A DNA stretch of 5,292 nucleotides from JAWWBN01 sp033720955 (GTDB lineage: Bacteria > Acidobacteriota > Thermoanaerobaculia > Multivoradales > JAHEKO01). Positions 1 through 5,292 of the stretch are shown in pieces (position 1 is the stretch's first letter; each line of letters starts with the position of its first letter). The position numbers and the translations under genes are program-made. Under the pieces are notes generated by a model. The model ran no database searches and had not been told where the DNA came from. It was given only the letters and a program-made list of their open reading frames with translations. Location of the stretch: NCBI GenBank assembly GCA_033720955.1, contig JAWWBN010000256.1:1-5292 (forward strand). Reading direction: 5' to 3'.

Positions 1-1055
1 AGCTCCCGCAGGAGGGCATCGACGCGATGGGGCGGGATCCCCTCGGCGCCCAGCGCCGCCGAGAGCCGGCGCACCCGCCGCGGCAGCTCCGACGCCGTCG
101 CGTCGAGCCCCAGGTCGGCCCCCACGGCCCTCCAGACCGCCCGTTCCCGGCGCCAGAGGAGGGCGACGGCGGCCGCCCACTCCGCCGCCACCTCCACGGG
201 GGGCGACGCGGCCGCCAGCTCCCCCCGGAGGTCGGCGAAGCGCCGCAGCCGGCCCTCCTCCTCCGCCCGCGGCGCGAGCTCGGGATGGAGGGCCGCGAAG
301 AGGCCGAGCCCGCCCATCCGGCGCGCGAGGGAGGGCGCCTCCAGGAGCCTCGCGAGGAGCGGCGCGAGAGCCGCGGAGCGCCGGTCACGGCTGAGACGGG
401 CGAGCCCGCCGTCGGCCAGGGCGCCGCGGGCTAGCCTCTCGGTCTCGGGCTCGAAGCGCAGGTCGAAGCGGTGCTCGAAGAGAAGGCCGCGCACGATCCG
501 GGTCGGGTCGTCCAGAAAGGAGCCCGGATGGAGAACCCGCAGAAGACGGCGTCGCAGATCCTCGCACCCGCCGTGGGGATCCAGCAGGCGGCCGGATTCG
601 GGGGCGAGCTCGAGGGCCATGGCGTTGACCGTGAAGTCCCGGCGGGCGAGATCCTCGGCGAGAGGCGCCGGCTCGACCCGGGGGAGCGCGCCCGGGGCCT
701 CGTAGACCTCCCGCCGGCTCGACGCCAGGTCGAGGCGGGGGCCGCCCGGCCAGCTCACCACCGCGGTGAGGAAGCGGCGATGCCGGGTGCAGGTGGCGTC
801 CAGGAGGGCCGCCAGGTCGCCGGCGAAGCCGCTGCCGTCGCCCGCCACCACCAGGTCGAGGTCGGGGGCGGAGCGTCCCAGGAGCAGGTCGCGCACGGCG
901 CCTCCCACCAGGTAGACCGCCTCGCCGCGGGCCGCGCTGACGGCCCGAGCCGCCGCCAGGGCCCGGCGCCGGGGCCCGTCCAGGGAGGCTTCGAGCGCCT
1001 CGACGAGCCGCGCCGGCGGCCGCGGCTCCGCACGCGGGCGGCCCGCCGCGGTCAC
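1..1055 (-). CDS. cca: Class II CCA-adding-type tRNA nucleotidyltransferase (N-terminal 351 residues, partial)
   Basis: Enzymes of this family add C, C and A, or a subset of these, to tRNA 3' ends using CTP and ATP in the cytoplasm. After a roughly 45-residue leader comes the nucleotidyltransferase head: VYLVGGAVRDLLLG (47-60); DLDLVV (65-70), whose Asp65 and Asp67 bind the catalytic metal; LDLASSRREVYEAPGALP (108-125) with the probable third carboxylate Asp109; and EDLARRDFTVNAMAL (134-148), whose EDxxR reads the incoming base. The neck follows with LDDPTRIVRG (181-190), then a helical body that runs off the left edge. The start is GTG at 1055, overlapping the dnaE stop; no other start keeps the GGxVRD motif. 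Neck residues depart from consensus: Leu192 replaces the usual Arg of RxxRxxRF, and the ERxxxEL motif reads DRRSAAL (224-230). The family call is firm. Whether it adds CCA, CC or A alone, or acts as a poly(A) polymerase, cannot be settled here, although VGGAVRD is the tRNA-enzyme form. Confidence 0.9.
   Translation of the reverse strand, partial: MTAAGRPRAEPRPPARLVEALEASLDGPRRRALAAARAVSAARGEAVYLVGGAVRDLLLGRSAPDLDLVVAGDGSGFAGDLAALLDATCTRHRRFLTAVVSWPGGPRLDLASSRREVYEAPGALPRVEPAPLAEDLARRDFTVNAMALELAPESGRLLDPHGGCEDLRRRLLRVLHPGSFLDDPTRIVRGLLFEHRFDLRFEPETERLARGALADGGLARLSRDRRSAALAPLLARLLEAPSLARRMGGLGLFAALHPELAPRAEEEGRLRRFADLRGELAAASPPVEVAAEWAAAVALLWRRERAVWRAVGADLGLDATASELPRRVRRLSAALGAEGIPPHRVDALLRE
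1052..1055 (-). other. GTGA stop/start overlap joining dnaE to cca
   Basis: On the minus strand the bases GTGA hold both the GTG start of the nucleotidyltransferase gene (1055-1053) and the TGA stop of dnaE (1054-1052). Such four-base overlaps are typical of translationally coupled genes, where ribosomes finishing the first gene restart on the second. The overlap itself is visible in the sequence; coupling is inferred. Confidence 0.8.
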
Positions 1056-4000
1056 GCCCCGGGCCGCACCCTCTCGGCGTACTCCGCCCGCACGCTGCCG
1101 CGGCCGAGGATCGATTCGATCGAGGTCACCAGGTCGTCGCCCGCATCCACCCGGAAACGCTCCTCCGGCCGGATGGTCACCGTCCGCTCTCCGAGGGGCA
1201 CCTCGAGCCGCAGCGGCACCTCGCCGCAGTGCTCGATGAGGCAGTCGCGCAGGGCCAGCATGGCGCCGGGGGCGAGCTTTCGCGGCAGAGTCACCGCCAG
1301 CCGCGCCACCAGGCCGCGCGACGCCGAGGCCAGGGCGGAGATCTCCTCCACCCGGAGCTCGAGCTGCGAGCCGCCGTCGCGCACGGTACCCTTGACCAGG
1401 ACCGCGGCGCCCTCCTCCAGCAGGTGTCCGAAGCGCTGGAGCTGATCGGAGAAGACCGCCACCCGGAGGGAGCCGTCGAAGTCCTCCAGAACGAAGCGCG
1501 CCATCATCCGCCCGGCGTTCTTGCCGCTGCGGATCTTGGCCCGCCGCAGCCGGGTGACAAGACCGCCGACCGCCACCGGACCGTGGATCTCGGACTCGCC
1601 GAGCGATCCCAGGTCGTGCGAGCGCAGGCGCTCGAGCTCCTCCCGGTACTCGGAGAGCGGGTTGCCGGTCAGGTAGAGCCCGAGCACCTCCTTCTCGTAC
1701 CCCAGCCGCTCCGCCTCCGGCCAGGGGGGCACGTCTCGCGCCACCCCCGGCCCGGTTGCCACCGCCGAGCCGAAGAGGCTCTCCTGCCCGGCTTCGGCGG
1801 CCCGCCGGACGCCCTGGGCGTACTCGAGCACCCGGTCCAGGCTGGCCGCCAGCGCGCTGCGCTCCCGCCCGAAGCCGTCGAAGCTGCCCGACTTCACCAG
1901 GCATTCGAAGACCTTGCGGTTCAGCGCCCGCGGGTCCACCTCGCAGGCGAACTCGTTGAGGCTCTCGAAGCGGCCCACGCGGCGCCGCGCCTCCAGGATG
2001 GCCTCCACGGCGCCCTCGCCGAGGCCCTTGACCGCTCCCAGCCCGAAGCGCACGGTGTCGCCGACGACGGTGAAGCTCCAGTTGCTCTCGTTGACGTCGG
2101 GGGGCAGGACGGGGATGCCCATCTGACGGCACTCCCGCACGTACTTGGCGACGTTGTCCTTGCTCGACATCTCGCAGGTGAGCATGGCGGCCATGAAGGC
2201 CACAGGGTGGTGGGCCTTCAGGTACGCCGTCTTGTAGGCCAGCATGGCGTAGGCGACGCTGTGGCTCTTGTTGAAGCCGTAGCCGGCAAAGGGCTCGATG
2301 AACTCCCACAGCTCCTCCGCCTTGGGCCGCGGAACGTCACGGGCGGCGGCGCCGTCGGCGAACTTCTCCTTGAGCTGGGCCATGACCTCGGGCTTCTTCT
2401 TTCCCATGGCCTTGCGGAGGACGTCGGCCTCGCCCATGCTGAAGCCGGCCACCTCCACGGCGATCTGCATGACCTGCTCCTGGTAGGCGATGACGCCGTA
2501 GGTCTCGGCCAGAATGGGCTCGCACTCGGGCAGCAGGTAGCGCACCTGCTTGCGGCCGGTCTTGCGCGCCACGTACTCGTCCACCATGCCCACGGAGAGG
2601 GCTCCCGGCCGGTAGAGCGCATTCAGGGCCACGAGGTCCTCGAAGCGAGACGGCCGCGCCCTTCGCAGCAGGTCGCGCATGCCCCCCGACTCGAACTGGA
2701 AGATGCCGCTCGTGCGGCCGGCCGCGAAGAGCTCGAACACCTTCTGGTCGTCCAGCGGGACCCGGTCGAGGTCCAGGTGGATCCCCTCGTGAGCGAGAAA
2801 CTGCAGCGCGTCGTCGATCACCGTCAGGGTCTTCAGGCCCAGGAAGTCCATCTTCAGGAGCCCCAGGTCCTCGATGACGTCCTTGTCCCACTGGGTGACG
2901 ATCTCGTCCTTGCTGGTCTTCGACAGGGGCACCAGCTCGTCGATGGGCCCCGGGGTGATCACCACGCCCGCCGCGTGCAGCGACGCGTGCCGGGTCAGCC
3001 CCTCCAACCGCTCCCCGACCTCGACCACGCGGCCGATCTCGGGATCGCTCTCCACCGCCCGGCCCAGCTCGGGCATCTCCTTGACGGCGGTGGACAGCGA
3101 CCGCGTCATGTCGGGGATCAGCTTGGCCACCCGGTCCACCTTGCTGTACGGCAGACCCAGCACCCGCCCGACGTCGCGGATGACCGCCTTGGCGGCCAGG
3201 GTCCCGAAGGTGATGATCTGGGCCACCCGGTCGCGGCCGTACTTCGAGCTGACGTACTGGATGACCTCGCCGCGCCGCCGCATGCAGAAGTCGATGTCGA
3301 TGTCCGGCAGGCTGACCCGCTCGGGGTTCAGGAAGCGCTCGAAGAGCAGGTCGTACTGGAGCGGGTCGATGTCGGTGATCCGCAGCACGTAGGCCACCAG
3401 GGAGCCCGCCGCCGAGCCGCGCCCCGGGCCCACGGCGATCTTCTCGGCGCGCGCGTGGCGGATGAAGTCCCAGACGATGAGGAAGTAGCCGGCGAAGCCC
3501 ATCTCGCGGATCGTCGCCAGCTCGCGCTCCAGCCGCTCGCGGTAGAGCTCCGGGGAGAACCGGCGCAGCACCTCGGCACCGCCGCCCGCGAGCTCGCCCA
3601 AGCGCTCCTCGAGACCCTCCCCCGCCACCTTCTCCAGGTAGGAGTCCAGCGTGTAGCCGTCCGGCACCGGGAAGTGGGGCAGGTGGAACTCGCCCATCTC
3701 GATGTCGAGAGCGCAGCGCTCGGCGATGGCCAGGGTGTTCTCGATCGCCTCCGGGTCGCCGGGGAAGAGGGCCGCCATCTCGTCGCCGGTCTTCAGGTAG
3801 AACTGGTCGCTCGCGTACCGCAGCCGGTCGGTGTCGGCCAGGTTGCGCTGGGTGCCGATGCAGAGCAGCACGTCGTGGGCGAAGGAGTCGTCGGCCCGCA
3901 GATAGTGGCAGTCGTTGGTGGCCACCAGAGGAATGGAGAGCCGCCGCGAGAGGTCCCGCAGCACCTCGTTGACGGCCCGCTGCTCCTCGATGCCGTGATC

Positions 4001-4525
4001 CTGCAGCTCCAGGTAGAAGTTGCCCTCGCCGAGGATCTCGCGGTACTCCCTGGCCGTGGCCTCGGCCTCCTCCCGTCGCCGCCCCAGGATCTGCTCGTTG
4101 ACCTCGCCCTTGAGGCAGGCAGAGAGACCGATCAGCCCCTCGCCGTGGCGGCGCAGCAGCTCGTGGTCGATGCGCGGCTTGTAGTAGAAGCCGTCGAGGT
4201 ACGACCGCGAGGTGAGCTTGATCAGGTTGCGGTAGCCGGTGGCGTTGCGGGCCAGCAGCACCAGGTGGTTGCTGCTGCGGCGGTGGGGGTCGCGCTCGGC
4301 GTGGCTGCCCTGGGCGACGTAGGCCTCGATGCCGATGATCGGCTTCACACCCTGCGCGCGCGCCTTGCGGTAGAAGTCGATCGCCCCGAACAGGTTGCCG
4401 TGGTCGGTCAGCGCCAGCGCCGGCATGCCGGCCGCGGCGGCGGCCCCGATCACGTCGTCCAGGCGGTTGGCGCCGTCGAGGAGGCTGTACTGGGAGTGGA
4501 GGTGGAGGTGGACGAAGGGGGGCAT
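1052..4525 (-). CDS. dnaE: DNA polymerase III subunit alpha (DnaE1 type), complete
   Basis: This is the replicative polymerase subunit, which extends DNA in the cytoplasmic replisome. It has 1157 residues, close to the roughly 1160 of E. coli DnaE. An N-terminal PHP domain (about 4-280) opens with HLHLHSQYSLLDG and continues with TDHGN (40-44), GIEAY (65-69) and NDCHY (204-208). The polymerase core has GPGRGSAAGS (366-375) and PDIDIDFC (407-414), giving catalytic Asp410 and Asp412; the third is Asp560 in KMDFLGL. Further family blocks are YQEQVMQIA (681-689) and GYGFNKSHS (748-756). A helix-hairpin-helix lies near 828-885 and a beta-clamp-binding QESLFG at 914-919. An OB fold (about 983-1060) and a C-terminal region in the position of the tau-binding domain (about 1070-1157) follow. 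The ATG at 4525 was chosen because family homology begins there; the frame stays open for 250 codons upstream but reads as Gly/Ala/Arg-rich noise inside the previous gene. There is no intein or frameshift. Length, clamp motif and C-terminal domain favour DnaE1 over DnaE2/ImuC. Confidence 0.98.
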   Translation of the reverse strand: MPPFVHLHLHSQYSLLDGANRLDDVIGAAAAAGMPALALTDHGNLFGAIDFYRKARAQGVKPIIGIEAYVAQGSHAERDPHRRSSNHLVLLARNATGYRNLIKLTSRSYLDGFYYKPRIDHELLRRHGEGLIGLSACLKGEVNEQILGRRREEAEATAREYREILGEGNFYLELQDHGIEEQRAVNEVLRDLSRRLSIPLVATNDCHYLRADDSFAHDVLLCIGTQRNLADTDRLRYASDQFYLKTGDEMAALFPGDPEAIENTLAIAERCALDIEMGEFHLPHFPVPDGYTLDSYLEKVAGEGLEERLGELAGGGAEVLRRFSPELYRERLERELATIREMGFAGYFLIVWDFIRHARAEKIAVGPGRGSAAGSLVAYVLRITDIDPLQYDLLFERFLNPERVSLPDIDIDFCMRRRGEVIQYVSSKYGRDRVAQIITFGTLAAKAVIRDVGRVLGLPYSKVDRVAKLIPDMTRSLSTAVKEMPELGRAVESDPEIGRVVEVGERLEGLTRHASLHAAGVVITPGPIDELVPLSKTSKDEIVTQWDKDVIEDLGLLKMDFLGLKTLTVIDDALQFLAHEGIHLDLDRVPLDDQKVFELFAAGRTSGIFQFESGGMRDLLRRARPSRFEDLVALNALYRPGALSVGMVDEYVARKTGRKQVRYLLPECEPILAETYGVIAYQEQVMQIAVEVAGFSMGEADVLRKAMGKKKPEVMAQLKEKFADGAAARDVPRPKAEELWEFIEPFAGYGFNKSHSVAYAMLAYKTAYLKAHHPVAFMAAMLTCEMSSKDNVAKYVRECRQMGIPVLPPDVNESNWSFTVVGDTVRFGLGAVKGLGEGAVEAILEARRRVGRFESLNEFACEVDPRALNRKVFECLVKSGSFDGFGRERSALAASLDRVLEYAQGVRRAAEAGQESLFGSAVATGPGVARDVPPWPEAERLGYEKEVLGLYLTGNPLSEYREELERLRSHDLGSLGESEIHGPVAVGGLVTRLRRAKIRSGKNAGRMMARFVLEDFDGSLRVAVFSDQLQRFGHLLEEGAAVLVKGTVRDGGSQLELRVEEISALASASRGLVARLAVTLPRKLAPGAMLALRDCLIEHCGEVPLRLEVPLGERTVTIRPEERFRVDAGDDLVTSIESILGRGSVRAEYAERVRPGA
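1069..1075 (-). promoter_or_regulatory. Possible ribosome binding site for cca
   Basis: The minus strand reads GAGAGGG here, inside the last codons of dnaE, and ends 13 bases before the GTG start. It is purine-rich and partly complementary to the 16S rRNA tail, but the spacing is longer than the usual 5-10 bases. It may only help reinitiation at the GTGA overlap. It could also be chance, since the same bases encode the end of DnaE. Confidence 0.3.
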
Positions 4526-4530
4526 GGCTA
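4523..4530 (-). other. Two-base gap between upstream stop and dnaE start
   Basis: The minus strand reads TAG CC ATG: the stop of the upstream gene, two bases, then the dnaE start. The nearest Shine-Dalgarno-like run, GGAG at 4549-4546, lies 20 bases from the ATG, too far to be a normal site. dnaE translation therefore probably depends on ribosomes arriving from the upstream gene, or on leaderless-like or SD-independent initiation. The spacing is seen directly; the mechanism is inferred. Confidence 0.65.
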
Positions 4531-5292
4531 GTCGGCGCCCAACTGCTCCAGCGTCCGCCGGGCCGCCTCCACCGCCTCGGGTCCCGACACCGTCGCCCCC
4601 GGCAGGCAGTCGCCCTCCCCGGGCAGCAGACCGCAAGCGGCCGAGACCCGGCAGAGGGCGGTCGTCGATCGCTCCAGCTCGCCGGCGGTGGCTCCCTCGG
4701 CACAGGCCAGCCGCGGCTGCTGCAGCAGCAACAGGGAGAGCAGGCTGCGCAGCGCCTCGCCCTGCGAGAGCGGGCTCTCGGGCCGGAATCGATGGAGGGT
4801 GCGGTCCACCTGCATCAGCCCCAGGTTGACGACCTTGACGATCTGCTCGCGCGCCGGATGGTCGAAGACGTCGTTGGCGATCGTACCGCCTCCCACCACC
4901 CGACCGTACCGCACGCTGGGAAAGAGCCAGTAGAGCAGCACCGCGAAGTCGCCCCGGGTCAGCTCCGGGCGGCGCGTCAGCTCGCGCGAGCTCGGGGGCA
5001 GGAGCTCCAGCCGCCACCGGAAGCGGGCGCGGCCCAGCCGCTCGGTCAACTCCGGATCGTCCGGGCTGGCGGCGGCCAGCTCCTCGAGCAGCTCCAGACC
5101 GCGGCCGACGTCGCCCACCTCGAGCTCGAGGTCGGCCTCGCGCAGGCGCAGCCCCCGCTCCTCGGGGGCGAGCGCCCGCAGCCGCCGCACCGCCGACAGC
5201 TCGGCCAGGCCGTCCCCCTCCGCCGCGGCCACCCGGCGCTCGGCCTCCAGGGTCGCGCGCGCCTCCGGCGCCCACTCGCGCAGCAGCGCCAG
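4528..5292 (-). CDS. Protein with TPR-like and SLH-like segments, function unknown (C-terminal part)
   Basis: The reading frame is open from the right edge to a TAG stop, giving 254 visible residues; the true start is probably outside the window. A GTG at 5232 is a possible internal start, but the 20 codons before it look equally coding. Residues about 46-93 form Ala/Leu-rich amphipathic helices with an 'ASPDDPEL' turn, as in tetratricopeptide repeats. Residues about 108-190 resemble S-layer homology (SLH) modules: 'PELTRGDFAVLLYWLF', then 'NLGLMQVD', then 'FRPESPLSQGEALRSLL', which follows the SLH pattern of a helix, LGL, FxPxxPLTRxE and another helix. Four cysteines (visible residues 197, 214, 220 and 229) cluster after this and could pair outside the cytoplasm. 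No signal peptide can be judged because the N-terminus is missing. The gene ends two bases before dnaE, so the two are probably co-transcribed. The domain calls rest on pattern recognition and are moderate; the function is unknown. Confidence 0.7.
   Translation of the reverse strand: MALLREWAPEARATLEAERRVAAAEGDGLAELSAVRRLRALAPEERGLRLREADLELEVGDVGRGLELLEELAAASPDDPELTERLGRARFRWRLELLPPSSRELTRRPELTRGDFAVLLYWLFPSVRYGRVVGGGTIANDVFDHPAREQIVKVVNLGLMQVDRTLHRFRPESPLSQGEALRSLLSLLLLQQPRLACAEGATAGELERSTTALCRVSAACGLLPGEGDCLPGATVSGPEAVEAARRTLEQLGAD

Noticed and set aside
755..1033. Minus-strand 92-codon frame inside cca
   Set aside because: It is Arg/Ser/Trp-rich, out of frame with the recognisable VGGAVRD, DLDLVV and RRDFTVNAMA motifs, and so a shadow of that gene.
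27..1445. Plus-strand open frames opposite cca and the end of dnaE (27-434 and 471-1445)
   Set aside because: Up to the dnaE boundary they are the in-register antisense frame of the nucleotidyltransferase gene. The first one ends only because that gene uses a single CTA Leu codon at 434-432. The translations are Arg/Gly/Ala-rich with no recognisable domain.
4493..4514. Short GGAGGT-type tandem repeat near the dnaE start
   Set aside because: It is the coding sequence for the alternating His-Leu of the PHP motif (HLHLH) using the same CAC and CTC codons, so protein function explains it.
1229..4531. Very long plus-strand open frame (1100 codons) opposite dnaE
   Set aside because: Its codons are exactly in register with the dnaE codons, so a stop would need a TTA, CTA or TCA codon in dnaE. 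The GC-rich dnaE avoids these throughout. The translation is His/Leu/Gly/Val-rich with no family resemblance, and the frame stops at the gene junction.
2337..4703. Minus-strand 788-codon frame overlapping dnaE
   Set aside because: It is a shifted frame of dnaE, rich in Pro/Arg/Gly with no domain. The dnaE frame in the same place carries all the catalytic motifs.
4526..5275. Upstream extension of the dnaE frame by 250 residues
   Set aside because: The stretch is Gly/Ala/Arg-rich low-complexity translation overlapping the more plausible TPR/SLH-like frame. DnaE family homology starts precisely at the ATG at 4525 (MPPFVHLHLHS).

Overview
The window comes from a very GC-rich bacterial chromosome (roughly 70% G+C by eye, with codon third positions almost all G or C). 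It is filled end to end by three genes on the minus strand. Read in the direction of transcription, from high to low coordinates, they are: the C-terminal part of a protein with TPR-like and SLH-like segments (partial, cut by the right edge); a complete dnaE for the alpha subunit of DNA polymerase III; and the N-terminal 351 residues of a class II CCA-adding-type tRNA nucleotidyltransferase (partial, cut by the left edge).

The genes are packed as one transcription unit. Two bases separate the first stop codon from the dnaE ATG, and the dnaE stop TGA shares bases with the GTG start of the nucleotidyltransferase gene (GTGA). No stretch lacks a gene, and I see no promoter, terminator, tRNA, rRNA, CRISPR array, mobile element or notable repeat. 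The promoter must lie beyond the right edge.

Functionally, DnaE copies the chromosome and the nucleotidyltransferase finishes tRNA 3' ends. Both are housekeeping enzymes, but they do not share a pathway, so their link is probably one of co-expression. The role of the TPR/SLH-like protein is unknown.

The host cannot be fixed from this window. High GC, a DnaE1-type polymerase with an intact PHP metal site, and an SLH-like segment would fit a deep-branching high-GC phylum such as Acidobacteriota, but this is weak inference. I found no convincing new system. The points most worth a second look are the complete PHP metal site in DnaE, departures from family consensus in the neck region of the nucleotidyltransferase, and the unidentified cysteine-bearing protein upstream of dnaE.
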